A DNA stretch of 64,000 nucleotides from positions 1,603,501 to 1,667,500 of the forward strand of contig NZ_JAUSZJ010000002.1 of assembly GCF_030817475.1 (NCBI RefSeq). Direction: 5' to 3'. This document shows, one piece after another, positions 8,050 to 16,792 of this stretch. Source of the DNA: Streptomyces sp. V2I9 (GTDB taxonomy: Bacteria; Actinomycetota; Actinomycetes; Streptomycetales; Streptomycetaceae). Position 1 is the first letter of the stretch, and every line of letters begins with the position of its first letter. The notes below the pieces were generated by a model. That model searched no databases and was not told the DNA's origin. It saw only the letters and a list, made by a program, of their open reading frames with translations. A program made the position numbers and the translations under genes.

Positions 8050-9717
8050 TCACGCGGGGGTGAGCCCCGGATTCCCGGCCTCGGTGGTGAACGAGGCGAC
8101 GGTGGTGACGGGCGCGCCGGGGGTGGTGACGGCCGCGACCGTGCGGAAGTCGGCGCGGGCCTCCTTCTCCCCGAGGGTGATCAGCGCGTAGCCGCGCCGC
8201 CCGTTGTAGTGCTTGAGGTGCGGGTTGGCGCGGGTCTGGTTCTCCCAGTTGGCGGGGCGGTCCGCACCGTCCTTGCCGCTGGCGATCGAGGTGGTGACGA
8301 TCTCGGTGCCGACCGTGCGCGAGGCGGGGTCGTCGAAGTCCTTCTTGAGGTCGAAGGCGTAGGAGACGTGGACATCGCCGGTGAGGACCATGAGGTTGTC
8401 CACCCCGGCGGCGTCGGCCCCGGCGAGCAGCCGCTGCCGGGAGGCGGGGTAGCCGTCCCAGGAGTCCATGGAGAGCTTGAAGGCGTCGGTGGGCACGTCG
8501 CGCCGCCGGGCGAAGGTGACCTGCTGCGGGACGACGTTCCAGGTGGCGTCCGAGGCGCGCCACCCGTCGATCAGCCAGCGCTCCTGGGCGGCCCCGGTCA
8601 TGGTGCGCGCGGGGTCCTCGGACTCGGGGCCGGGGGTGCGCCAGCCGTCGCCGTACGCCTGGTCGCTGCGGTACTGGCGGGTGTCGAGGATGTCGAACTG
8701 GGCGAGCCGGCCGAACGTCAGGCGGCGGTAGAGCCGCATGTCGGGTCCGGTGGGGCGCTGCGGGGTGCGCAGCGGCTGGTTCTCCCAGTACGCGCGGTAC
8801 GCGGCGGCGCGGCGGAGCAGGAACTCCTCGGGCGGCACGTCGTTCTCGGGGGTGCCGCCCGCGTAGTTGTTCTCGGTCTCGTGGTCGTCCCAGGTGACGA
8901 CGAAGGGGTGGGCGGCGTGGGCGGCGCTCAGGTCCGGGTCGGTCTTGTAGAGGGCGTACCGCAGCCGGTAGTCCTCCAGGGTGACGGTCTCGCGGTTGAC
9001 GTGCGCGGGGAGGCGTCGGTCGGTGTAGTTGCGCGCCCCGCCGGTGGCGTTGACGGCGTACTCGTAGAGGTAGTCGCCGAGGTGGAAGACGGCGTCGACG
9101 TCCTCACCGGCGAGGTGGCGGTAGGCGGTGAAGTAGCCGTCGTGGTACGCCTGGCAGGAGACGGCGGCCAGGGCCAGGGAGCTGGTGCGGGCTCCGGGGG
9201 CCGGGGCGGTGCGGGTGCGGCCGACCGGGCTGGTCCAGGCGCCGGTGCGGAAGCGGTAGTAGTAGATCCGGCCGGAGCCGAGGCCCTGGACGTCGGCGCG
9301 GACGCTGTGGGCGAACTCGGGGTGGGCGGTGACCGATCCGCGCCGCTCGATGCGGCGGAAGCGCTCGTCGCGGGCCACCTCCCAGCGCACCTCGACCCGC
9401 GCGCGGGGCAGTCCGCCGCCCGGCTCCAGGGGGCGGGGCGCGAGCCGGGTCCAGATCAGGACCGACGACGGGTGCGGGTCGCCGGAGGCGACGCCGAGGG
9501 TGAACGGGTCCTCGCTGATCCTGCGGGCGTCGAGTTCGGCGGCGCTCGCGGTCCCGGCGGCGGGCAGGTTGACCGCGAAGGCGAGCGCGGCGGCGGCCCC
9601 GGTGACGGTCAGGAAGCGTCTGCGTCCCACTCCCTGCTCGAGCAGCCGTGCGGCGGCGCGGAGTTCGGTGGCCCTCGTGTCCTGATCGGGCGTCATGACG
9701 GTGTGTGCGGCTGACAT
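8050..9717 (-). CDS. Tat-secreted alkaline phosphatase D (PhoD family)
   Basis: 555 residues. The Tat signal GRRRFLTVTGAAAALAF (near residues 28-44) is followed by AGTASAA, a plausible cleavage site. An N-terminal PhoD strand domain precedes the metallophosphatase core with LGDYLYEYA, TWDDHETENNYAG and TGDVHVSYAFDL, which carry the Asp/Asn/His ligands of the Fe/Ca centre. ATG 9717 has an excellent AGGAGG five bases upstream; a second ATG twelve codons further up lacks one. The family releases phosphate from mono- and diesters outside the cell. I did not find a GTTCACC-type Pho box between it and the divergent SDR gene. Confidence 0.9.
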   Translation of the reverse strand: MSAAHTVMTPDQDTRATELRAAARLLEQGVGRRRFLTVTGAAAALAFAVNLPAAGTASAAELDARRISEDPFTLGVASGDPHPSSVLIWTRLAPRPLEPGGGLPRARVEVRWEVARDERFRRIERRGSVTAHPEFAHSVRADVQGLGSGRIYYYRFRTGAWTSPVGRTRTAPAPGARTSSLALAAVSCQAYHDGYFTAYRHLAGEDVDAVFHLGDYLYEYAVNATGGARNYTDRRLPAHVNRETVTLEDYRLRYALYKTDPDLSAAHAAHPFVVTWDDHETENNYAGGTPENDVPPEEFLLRRAAAYRAYWENQPLRTPQRPTGPDMRLYRRLTFGRLAQFDILDTRQYRSDQAYGDGWRTPGPESEDPARTMTGAAQERWLIDGWRASDATWNVVPQQVTFARRRDVPTDAFKLSMDSWDGYPASRQRLLAGADAAGVDNLMVLTGDVHVSYAFDLKKDFDDPASRTVGTEIVTTSIASGKDGADRPANWENQTRANPHLKHYNGRRGYALITLGEKEARADFRTVAAVTTPGAPVTTVASFTTEAGNPGLTPA

Positions 9718-9861
9718 ATGCCCCTCCTCAGCCCGGATGTTGTCGGGATTCATGGCAGCCGGACGTGACGACGCACCGTTGTCGCGTGCACAACATCCGC
9801 ATGGCGGGTCGATGAGCACCACGTGCCCTGCGCACGGACCTGTCCCGTACGCTGCCGGGCC

Positions 9862-10743
9862 ATGAACACGGAGCAGACGGAGCAGAGCGAGCAGGCGGGG
9901 CAGGCCGTTCCGACGGAGCAGGCCGTTCGGACAGGGCGGTCCGGGCAGGGCGAGACGGCCCGACGGGAGGAGCGGGCCGGGCGGGCCGACGGGACCGGCC
10001 GGAAGGTCGCCGTCGTCACGGGCGCGGGCTCGGGGATCGGGCGGGCCGTCGCGCTGGCCCTGGCGGGTGCGGGCTGGTCGCTCGCGCTCGCCGGCCGGCG
10101 AGCCGAACCGCTGGCGGAGACGGCGGCCGGGGCCGGGGACACGGAGGCGCTGTGCGTCACCACGGACGTGACGGACGCCGACGAGGTGGACGCGCTCTTC
10201 ACCGCCGTACGGGAGCGGTTCGGCCGGCTGGACCTGCTGTTCAACAACGCGGGCACGTTCGGCCCCGGCGGCGTGCCGCTGGAGGACCTCGCCGTGGCGG
10301 ACTGGCGGGCGGTGGTGGACGTGAACCTCACGGGCGCGTTCCTGTGCGCGCAGGCGGCGTACCGGCTGATGAAGGAGCAGGACCCGCAGGGCGGCCGGAT
10401 CATCAACAACGGCTCGATCTCCGCCCACGCACCCCGCCCGCACTCGATCGCGTACACCGCGACCAAGCACGCGATCACCGGGCTGACGAAGTCGCTGTCG
10501 CTGGACGGCCGGCCGTACCGGATCGCCTGCGGCCAGATCGACATCGGCAACGCGGCGACGGAGATGACCGAGCGGATGCGGACCGGCATCCTCCAGGCCA
10601 ACGGGGAGCTGGCGGTGGAGCCGGTGATGGCGGCGGCGGACGTGGCGCGGACGGTGACGCACATGGCGGAACTGCCGCTGGAGGCGAACGTCCAGTTCGC
10701 CACGGTGATGGCGACGACCATGCCGTACGTCGGACGCGGCTGA
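9862..10743 (+). CDS. SDR-family oxidoreductase
   Basis: 293 residues. After a 47-residue Gln/Glu/Arg-rich N-terminal extension (repeated EQ/GQ pairs) comes a classical short-chain dehydrogenase: TGAGSGIG cofactor motif, FNNAG, NGSISAH and the catalytic YTATK (Tyr-x3-Lys). The family uses NAD(P)H on alcohols or ketones. The extension is not typical; no in-frame ATG lies near the Rossmann start, so either the extension is real or a GTG/CTG start is used. Its repetitive DNA favours late expansion. It is divergent from the PhoD gene. Confidence 0.85.
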   Translation: MNTEQTEQSEQAGQAVPTEQAVRTGRSGQGETARREERAGRADGTGRKVAVVTGAGSGIGRAVALALAGAGWSLALAGRRAEPLAETAAGAGDTEALCVTTDVTDADEVDALFTAVRERFGRLDLLFNNAGTFGPGGVPLEDLAVADWRAVVDVNLTGAFLCAQAAYRLMKEQDPQGGRIINNGSISAHAPRPHSIAYTATKHAITGLTKSLSLDGRPYRIACGQIDIGNAATEMTERMRTGILQANGELAVEPVMAAADVARTVTHMAELPLEANVQFATVMATTMPYVGRG

Positions 10744-10763
10744 GGGCAACCCGCACCGGGCCG

Positions 10764-10810
10764 GGACGCGCGGCGGGGAGCGGACGCGCGGCGGGGAGCG
10801 GACACGCGGC
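10764..10810. repeat. 18-bp tandem repeat, 2.6 copies
   Basis: GGACGCGCGGCGGGGAGC occurs perfectly at 10764-10781 and 10782-10799, with a partial third copy to 10810. It lies just after the SDR stop codon. No function is evident. Confidence 0.85.
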
Positions 10811-10968
10811 CTGATGCAGGCGCGCCCGCAAGCGATCGAAAGATGCCCGGACTGGCCATTGAGTGGCCGGATTTACATATTTCTCCGCTCACGACCGAGC
10901 AAGCCTGCGCTGTCCGTATGATCGCATCCTGTTACACCTTCACCAGAACGACACAGAAGGAACACTGC

Positions 10969-11443
10969 ATGCGCATACGCACCGCTGCGCCGCTCGCCCC
11001 TGGCCGCCGCACTGGCCGGCTCGCTCCTCGCCACGGCGGCCCCGGCCACGGCGGCCGCCCACCAGGGCGGGCTGCACTTCGGCACCGTCCAGTACGACGG
11101 CCCCGGCAAGGACGACCGGTCGAAGAAGTCGCTGAACGCCGAGTGGGTGAACATCCACAACAACGGCAAGAAGAAGGTCCAGCTCAAGGGCTACCGGGTG
11201 AAGGACAGGACCGGCTACACCTACACCTTCGGCAGCTACACGATCGGCGCGGGCAAGACGGTCGAGCTGCGCACCGGCAAGGGCAAGAACGTCTCGGGCA
11301 CCGTGCACTGGAACCGGGGCTCGTACGTCTGGAACAACACCGGTGACACGGCCCGGCTGATCAAGCCCAACGGGAAGCTCCAGGACTCCTGCTCCTGGGG
11401 GAAGTCCACCAAGGCCAACAAGGGCGTCAAGAACTGCCACTGA
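10969..11443 (+). pseudogene. Secreted lamin-tail-domain protein with an apparent 1-bp insertion in the signal peptide
   Basis: The ATG at 10969 has AGAAGGA just upstream and opens MRIRTAAPLA, but the mature protein lies one frame over. In that frame the sequence reads ALAGSLLATAAPATAAAHQ, a clear signal peptide end, then a lamin-tail (LTD) domain with NAEWVNIHNNG, YTFGSYTIGAG and WNNTGDTARLI, ending at 11443. Removing one C from the CCCC run at 10997-11000 gives a perfect 157-residue precursor. The body frame has no start codon before GTG 11147, so the gene is broken as written. Possible causes are a sequencing error, a recent mutation or phase variation. LTD proteins of Streptomyces are small exported proteins of unknown role. 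Confidence 0.8.
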
Positions 11444-11475
11444 CCGGCCGTACGCGGCAGACGTGTCGGGGGCGG

Positions 11476-11515
11476 GGGGGGCTGGTCGCGGAACGGGGGC
11501 CGCGACCAGCCCCCC
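11476..11515 (+). terminator. Hairpin terminator after the lamin-tail gene
   Basis: A 16-bp perfect stem (GGGGGGCTGGTCGCGG with its complement) encloses an 8-base loop about 30 bases after the stop at 11443. It is strongly G/C paired and lacks a T-run. Confidence 0.75.
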
Positions 11516-11671
11516 GCCGTGTACCGGACCGTGCCGCGTCACCGCCCGCGCACGCCGGGCGGGAGGGGGAGCCGGACGGGCCCGGCGAGCAGGCGGCCGA
11601 CGGGCCGGACGCGTGGGCGGGAATGACGGCGGGCGGGAATGACGGGCGTGGCCACGCGGTTGGAGAGGTGC

Positions 11672-12526
11672 ATGACACCTGACTCCGGGCCCGAAGTCCT
11701 GCGCTACACCGCCTTCTCCGCCGACCCCGCGGGCGGGAACCCCGCCGGTGTCGTCCTGGACGCCGCCGGGTTGGACGAGGAGCGGATGCTCGGCGTCGCG
11801 GCGGAGCTGGGCTACAGCGAGTCGGCGTTCCTGACGGAGCGGACCGGCGAGCGCGCGTACACGATCCGCTACTTCAGCCCGAAGGCCGAGGTCCCCTTCT
11901 GCGGTCACGCCACGGTGGCCACGGCGCTGGCCCTGGCGGAGCGGGACGGTCCGGGCACCCTGGAGTTCGCCACCGCGGCGGGGCCGGTGCCGGTCACCGT
12001 CGCACGCGAGGGCGACGAGCTGCGCGCCACCCTCACCAGCGTGGCCCCGCACGTCGAGGAGGTCGCCGGGGCGGACCTGGCGGAGGCGCTGGCCGCCCTG
12101 GACTGGGCGGACGCCGATCTCGACCCGGCGCTGCCGCCCCGGATCGCCTACGCGGGGGCCCGGCACCTGGTGCTCGCCGCCGCCACGCGGGAGCGGCTGG
12201 CGCGGCTGGACTACGACTTCGCGCGGCTCGAAGCGCTGATGCACCGGCTGGAGTTGACCACCCTGCAACTGGTGTGGCGCGAGGGCCCCGAGGTCTTCCA
12301 CGTCCGCGACCCGTTCCCGGTGGGCGGGGTCGTCGAGGACCCGGCGACCGGCGCGGCGGCGGCCGCGTTCGGCGCGTACGCGCGGGAGCGGGGACTCGTG
12401 CCGGAGGCGGCGGTGCTGACGCTGCACCAGGGGGCGGACCTGGGCCGCCCCGGCACGCTCACCGTGGAACTGCGGGCGGGCGACCTCCGTGTCCGGGTCA
12501 GCGGAACGGGCACCCGGATCGGCTGA
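11672..12526 (+). CDS. PhzF-family isomerase/epimerase-like protein
   Basis: 284 residues with the two-lobed diaminopimelate-epimerase fold of the PhzF family. Visible signatures are YTAFSADPAGGNPAGVVLDA, the ESAFL segment with the conserved catalytic Glu region, FSPKAEVPFCGHATVATA and DPATGAAAAAFGAY. The family includes phenazine isomerases but most members are uncharacterised, and no phenazine genes are nearby, so a phenazine role is not implied. ATG 11672 follows GGAGAGG by 4-5 bases; an upstream GTG/ATG frame from 11639 is less well supported. Confidence 0.85.
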   Translation: MTPDSGPEVLRYTAFSADPAGGNPAGVVLDAAGLDEERMLGVAAELGYSESAFLTERTGERAYTIRYFSPKAEVPFCGHATVATALALAERDGPGTLEFATAAGPVPVTVAREGDELRATLTSVAPHVEEVAGADLAEALAALDWADADLDPALPPRIAYAGARHLVLAAATRERLARLDYDFARLEALMHRLELTTLQLVWREGPEVFHVRDPFPVGGVVEDPATGAAAAAFGAYARERGLVPEAAVLTLHQGADLGRPGTLTVELRAGDLRVRVSGTGTRIG

Positions 12527-12552
12527 CGCGGGCGGGGGCGTCACGCGCGGCG

Positions 12553-13605
12553 TCAGCCGGCGGCGCCCTCGGCCCCGGCGGGCTCCCTGACCGAGGAGGC
12601 GACCGGACAGACGTGGGCGTACCAGCGCTCCGCCTCCTCCGGGTCGAGGGTGCGCTCCAGCAGGAGGTCGCCCCGCATGCCGGGGAAGAACCGGCCCGCG
12701 GGCCAGGACCGCCGGCAGGACGGATCGTCCAGGACCAGCAGCCGGACACCGTCGACGACCGGGATGTCGGCGGGCGCGCCCTCGTTCCAGACCGGCTCGC
12801 CGCCCGGAGCCACCAGGTCGAAGGAGCCCTCGGTCTCCACCTGTCCGGGGGTCTCCCGGCAGACGGCCGCCTCCTGCGGCGCCGGCGCGCGGCCCTCCAC
12901 GTGCCCGCCGCCGATGAGCGCGTCGGCGAGCAGGGTGTGCAGCTGGAAGTTGTCCCCGATGCCGGAGAGCCGCAGCAGGTAGCCGGTGCGGCTCGGCCGG
13001 TGGAGGGCGACGAGGGGTTCGTCGTCCAGCACCCTGAGGGCGTAGGCGAGGGAGGTGAACGCCTGGCCGGACGCCTCCGCCACGGCGGCGAGCGGACGCA
13101 GCAGCCCGCTCCGGCCGTCGAGCCCGTCGCGTACGGTCCGGTCGTTCAGGAGGGAGACGGCCGCCGACTCCCACGAGCGGAGCGTCCACCAGCCGAGCGC
13201 CGGATCGAGCCCCGTACGTGCGACGGCCTCCGCGCCCGGCTCCCCGTCGTCCGGCGCCGGGAAGGCTCCGCCGCCGGTCGCGGCCCACGCCTCGGCGAAG
13301 GCGGCGGCCTGCTCCAGGGCCCACCGGAGCCCGGCCAGCACGGCCGGTGCGCAGCGCCCGGCATCGGCGCCGCGCTCGACACAGGCCCCGACGAGGACGG
13401 CGACGACGGCACGGGGGCCGGGCGGCACCTGCTCCAGTACGGCGGCGAGCCGCGGCCCGCCGTCCAGCAGCTCCGGCTCACGGGCCTGGCCGAAGGTCTC
13501 CTGCAACCGGCCGAACGCCTTGCGGAACCGCTTGGCGTCCTGCGCCGTCACCGCGGACTCGAAGTCGGCGACGGCACCCCCGAACCCGGCTTTACCGAAT
13601 ATCAT
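12553..13605 (-). CDS. Uncharacterised cytoplasmic protein
   Basis: 350 residues, family not recognised. There is no signal peptide or membrane segment. The N-terminal third is helical and charged (VADFESAVTAQDAKRFRKAFGRLQ); the middle has GWWTLRSWESAAVSLLND; the C-terminal part holds FQLHTLLADALIGGG, RLLVLDDPSCRRSWPAG and RWYAHVCPV. Codon use is that of a normal Streptomyces gene. It converges on phzF with 26 bases between stops. The stretch upstream of its start (13606-13783) contains three degenerate copies of a GGCACGGAGGCCCG-like element and no gene. Confidence 0.7.
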   Translation of the reverse strand: MIFGKAGFGGAVADFESAVTAQDAKRFRKAFGRLQETFGQAREPELLDGGPRLAAVLEQVPPGPRAVVAVLVGACVERGADAGRCAPAVLAGLRWALEQAAAFAEAWAATGGGAFPAPDDGEPGAEAVARTGLDPALGWWTLRSWESAAVSLLNDRTVRDGLDGRSGLLRPLAAVAEASGQAFTSLAYALRVLDDEPLVALHRPSRTGYLLRLSGIGDNFQLHTLLADALIGGGHVEGRAPAPQEAAVCRETPGQVETEGSFDLVAPGGEPVWNEGAPADIPVVDGVRLLVLDDPSCRRSWPAGRFFPGMRGDLLLERTLDPEEAERWYAHVCPVASSVREPAGAEGAAG

Positions 13606-13783
13606 TCCCGCACTTTATCGACGCCCCGCCGGGACCACGAAGCCGGTCACCGCCCCGAGCTTTCCCCACCGCCCGAAGCTCCGGCATCGCACGGAGGCCC
13701 GACCCCACCGCACGCGGCCCCCGGCATGGCACGGAGGCCCGGTCCGCCACCCGAAGCCCCCGGCACCGCACGGGCTCGCGGTC

Positions 13784-14410
13784 TCACCGCACGAACGCCC
13801 CCGCCCGTGCTGCGGCGACCGCCGCGGCGGCGGCCCGGTCGGCCGCCTCCTCGTCGAGCGGGGCGCCGCTGGCGAGCAGCCGGTAGTAGAGGGGTGCCGA
13901 CACCGCCGCGACGACCTCGCCGGGATCCGTGCCCACGGGCAGTTCGCCGCGTTCGACCGCCGCCTCGACGCAGCCCGACCACTCCCCGATCCGCACCGCG
14001 TAGAAGCGGTGCAGGGCCTCGGCGGTCCGCGGGTCGCAGGTGGCGGCGGCGATCACGGCGGCGAAGAGCGCTCCCTGCCGGGCGTCGGTGAGTGTGCTCA
14101 CCACCAGGCGGGCGTTGGCCCGGAGGTCTTCGGCGACCGACCCGGTGTCGGCGCGCGGCACCGACTGCTCCGCCATGTCCGAGAGCAGATCGGCCACCAG
14201 CCCGGCGGGGTGGGACCACCGCCGGTAGACGGTCGTCTTGCCGACCTCGGCGCGCCGGGCGACGTCGGCCAGGTCGAGCCCGTCGAAACCGTGCTCGGCC
14301 AGCGCGTCCCCGGCCGCGCGCAGTACGGCCACCCGCACGCGGGCGGTACGGCCGCCAGGACGCACCGTGCCGGGCTCCAGCCCCTCGGCGTCGGGACCTT
14401 CAGACGTCAT
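13784..14410 (-). CDS. TetR-family regulator of the adjacent MFS transporter
   Basis: 208 residues. The helix-turn-helix LDLADVARRAEVGKTTVYRRWSHPAGLV lies at about residues 43-70, after a short basic leader, and a TetR C-terminal domain with TCDPRTAEALHRFY follows. It is divergent from an MFS exporter, with 107 bases between starts that hold an imperfect inverted repeat. This is the classic arrangement for a repressor that releases an efflux pump when it binds the pump's substrate. Autorepression is inferred. Confidence 0.9.
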   Translation of the reverse strand: MTSEGPDAEGLEPGTVRPGGRTARVRVAVLRAAGDALAEHGFDGLDLADVARRAEVGKTTVYRRWSHPAGLVADLLSDMAEQSVPRADTGSVAEDLRANARLVVSTLTDARQGALFAAVIAAATCDPRTAEALHRFYAVRIGEWSGCVEAAVERGELPVGTDPGEVVAAVSAPLYYRLLASGAPLDEEAADRAAAAAVAAARAGAFVR

Positions 14411-14460
14411 AACGGGTCTCCAGTTCCATTAAAGCCACTCCCCCTGTTACGGTGACACCA

Positions 14461-14489
14461 CCCTAACGGAACCATAGGACCGTTTAGGG
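14461..14489. promoter_or_regulatory. Operator candidate between TetR and MFS genes
   Basis: CCTAACGG and CCGTTTAGG flank a 10-base centre (AACCATAGGA), an inverted repeat with one bulged base. It begins about 50 bases upstream of the TetR start and 57 upstream of the MFS start, where both promoters would lie. Binding by the neighbouring TetR protein is inferred. Confidence 0.5.
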
Positions 14490-14517
14490 CTCCCCTGCCC
14501 AGGAAGGCGCTCCCGCC

Positions 14518-16011
14518 ATGCCCGCATCCCGCACCGCTCCCGGCGCCGCCGCCGACACCGAACCCGTCCCCACCGCACGGGCCAAAGCCGGCCCGCACAC
14601 CGCGGGCCCTCGCATGACCGGCCGCCAGAAGCTCGTCCTGGCACTGCTGCTCGGCTCCCAGTTCATGATCGCGGTGGACTTCTCGATCCTGAACGTGGCG
14701 CTGCCCGTCGTCGGCGAAGGGCTCGGCTTCTCCCTGTCCCACCTCCAGTGGATCGCCACGTCCTTCGCGCTCGCCGCGGCGGGATTCACCCTCCTCTTCG
14801 GCCGCGTGGCCGACCTCGTCGGCCGCAAGAACCTGTTCATCGGCGGCATGGCCGTCCTCGGGCTCTCCTCCGCGCTGGGCGGCCTCGCCACCTCGCCCGA
14901 GGTCCTCCTGACCGCCCGCGTGCTCCAGGGGCTGGCCACCGCCGCCGTCACCCCCGCCGGACTCGCGCTGCTGACCACCGCGTTCCGGGAGGGGCCGCTG
15001 CGGGAACGCGCGCTCGGGCTCAACGGGGCCCTGATGTCGGCCGGGTTCACCGCCGGGGCGATCCTCGGCGGCCTCCTGACGGACCTGCTCTCCTGGCGCT
15101 GGGCCTTCTTCGTCAACGTACCGGTCGCGGCCCTGGTGGTGGCCCTGGCCCCGTCCGCCATCACCGACTCCCGGCCGGAGCGAAGGCCCCGGCTGGACGT
15201 GCCGGGCGCGGCCACCGTCACCGGCGGACTGCTGCTGCTCGTCCTCGGGCTCAGCCAGGCCGCCGAGACCGGCTGGACCGCCCCCACGACCCTGGCCGCC
15301 CTCACCGCCGGCGCCGTGCTGCTCGCCGCGTTCGTCTCCATCGAGCGGCGGGCCGCCGCCCCGCTCGTCCCGGTGCACATCCTGAAGCGGCGGAGTGTCG
15401 TCTGGGGCAACGCCGCCGGGCTGATCGCCTTCGTCACCGAGACCTCGCTGGTGTTCCTGCTCACCCTGTACCTCCAGGAGGTCCTCGGCTACTCCGCGCT
15501 GGCCACCGGTCTCGCGTTCGGCGTCCTCGGCATCGGCACGGTCGTCGGCGGAGTGCTCGGCGGACGGGCGGTGGGCCGGTTCGGCAACCGGCGGGCCATC
15601 GTGCTGGGCGGCACTGTCCAGGCCGGGGCCACGCTGACGCTGGTGGCGCTCGGCACGTCCGGCGCGTGGATCTGGCTGCTGCTGGCGGCCACCTTCGTCG
15701 GCGGCGTGGGCAACATGCTGATGATCGTCGGCTTCATGGTGACGGCCACGTCCGGGCTGCCGGACGAGGAGCAGGGGCGGGCCACCGGGCTGGCGACGAT
15801 GACCCAGCAGGTCGGTATCGCCCTGGGTATCCCGGTGATGAGCGCGGTGGTCACCGCCCGGACGGGGGCGGCGACCGGGGCGGAGGCGGTGCTCTCCGGA
15901 GTCTCCACCGCCATCCTCGTCAACTCCGCCCTGGTCCTGCTCGGCGCACTGCTCACCGGGTACTTCCTGACCGGAGCGAAGCGCCCGCGGGGGGCGACCG
16001 GCGCGGCCTGA
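14518..16011 (+). CDS. MFS drug exporter, DHA2-like (14 membrane segments)
   Basis: 497 residues. The hydrophobic profile fits the 14-helix DHA2 class. Helix 1 contains VDFSILNVALPVVGEGL, the loop 2-3 motif A reads GRVADLVGRKNLF, and the antiporter motif C region reads GLNGALMSAGFTAGAILGG. It probably exports a hydrophobic drug or metabolite using the proton gradient. It sits opposite its TetR regulator. The GNAT gene at 16048 begins 36 bases after the stop and could be co-transcribed. Confidence 0.9.
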   Translation: MPASRTAPGAAADTEPVPTARAKAGPHTAGPRMTGRQKLVLALLLGSQFMIAVDFSILNVALPVVGEGLGFSLSHLQWIATSFALAAAGFTLLFGRVADLVGRKNLFIGGMAVLGLSSALGGLATSPEVLLTARVLQGLATAAVTPAGLALLTTAFREGPLRERALGLNGALMSAGFTAGAILGGLLTDLLSWRWAFFVNVPVAALVVALAPSAITDSRPERRPRLDVPGAATVTGGLLLLVLGLSQAAETGWTAPTTLAALTAGAVLLAAFVSIERRAAAPLVPVHILKRRSVVWGNAAGLIAFVTETSLVFLLTLYLQEVLGYSALATGLAFGVLGIGTVVGGVLGGRAVGRFGNRRAIVLGGTVQAGATLTLVALGTSGAWIWLLLAATFVGGVGNMLMIVGFMVTATSGLPDEEQGRATGLATMTQQVGIALGIPVMSAVVTARTGAATGAEAVLSGVSTAILVNSALVLLGALLTGYFLTGAKRPRGATGAA

Positions 16012-16047
16012 GCGGCGGGCCAGGCTCGGCGGCGGGACAATACGCCC

Positions 16048-16713
16048 ATGGCATCCGCCCCCGAGCCTGCCTCCGAACCCCGAGCCCTCACCGATGCCGA
16101 CCCCGGCGGCACCGAACCGGCCCCCGGCCCCGCCCGCACGCCGCTGACCGTGCCGAGCATGTCCGCGGGACCCGACTTCGTCCTGCGCCCCTGGGAGATG
16201 AGCGACCTCCCGCTGGTCCGCGAGGCTTCCCTCGATCCGTACATCCCGCTCATCACCACGATCCCGGCCCGCTACTCCGACGTGGCCGCCGAGGCGTTCG
16301 TCCGCCGCCAGTGGGACCGCGCGGCCACCGGCGCGGGGTACCCGTTCGCCATCGTCCGCTCCCGTGACCGGCGCCCGGTCGGCGCGATCGGGCTCTGGCT
16401 GCACGAGCTGCCCGAGGGGCGCGCCTCGCTCGGCTACTGGCTCGTCCCGTCCGCGCGCGGCCAGGGCGTCGCCCGCGCGGCACTGCGCACGGTGTCCGGG
16501 TGGGCCCTGCGCGACCTCGGCGTCCCGCGCCTCCAGCTCCACATCGAGCCGTGGAACACCGCCTCCGCCCGGATCGCCGAGGAGACCGGTTTCCGCCGGG
16601 AGGGGCTGTTGCGGGGTTGGCAGCGGGTGGGCGACGAGCGGCGCGACATGGCCGTGTACGCGCTCCTGAACACCGACGGGCCCGTGGATGGCCGGGCGGC
16701 GGCCGCGAACTGA
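16048..16713 (+). CDS. GNAT N-acetyltransferase, RimJ/RimL-like
   Basis: 221 residues. After a Pro/Ala-rich leader of about 37 residues (an alternative start is ATG 16159, MSAGPDFVLRPWE) comes a GNAT domain: LRPWEMSDLPLVREAS, PVGAIGLWLHEL, SLGYWLVPSARGQGVARAALR (the acetyl-CoA binding R/Q-x-x-G-x-A/G segment) and LQLHIEPWNTASARIAEETGF. RimJ/RimL relatives acetylate protein N-termini or small amines; the substrate here is unknown. Confidence 0.85.
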   Translation: MASAPEPASEPRALTDADPGGTEPAPGPARTPLTVPSMSAGPDFVLRPWEMSDLPLVREASLDPYIPLITTIPARYSDVAAEAFVRRQWDRAATGAGYPFAIVRSRDRRPVGAIGLWLHELPEGRASLGYWLVPSARGQGVARAALRTVSGWALRDLGVPRLQLHIEPWNTASARIAEETGFRREGLLRGWQRVGDERRDMAVYALLNTDGPVDGRAAAAN

Positions 16714-16792
16714 ACAGCGAGGCGTTACGATCGCGGGCACCGCTGCCGACCAGCCATCGACGACCGGCAGCCGAGCTCCAGGAGTACCGAAC

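Noticed and set aside
9718..9861. Pho box for the PhoD gene
   Set aside because: No GTTCACC direct repeats are present; only a weak GTTGT...ACAAC dyad is seen.
11672..12526. A phenazine gene cluster suggested by PhzF
   Set aside because: No other phz genes are present; PhzF is a broad family of isomerases.
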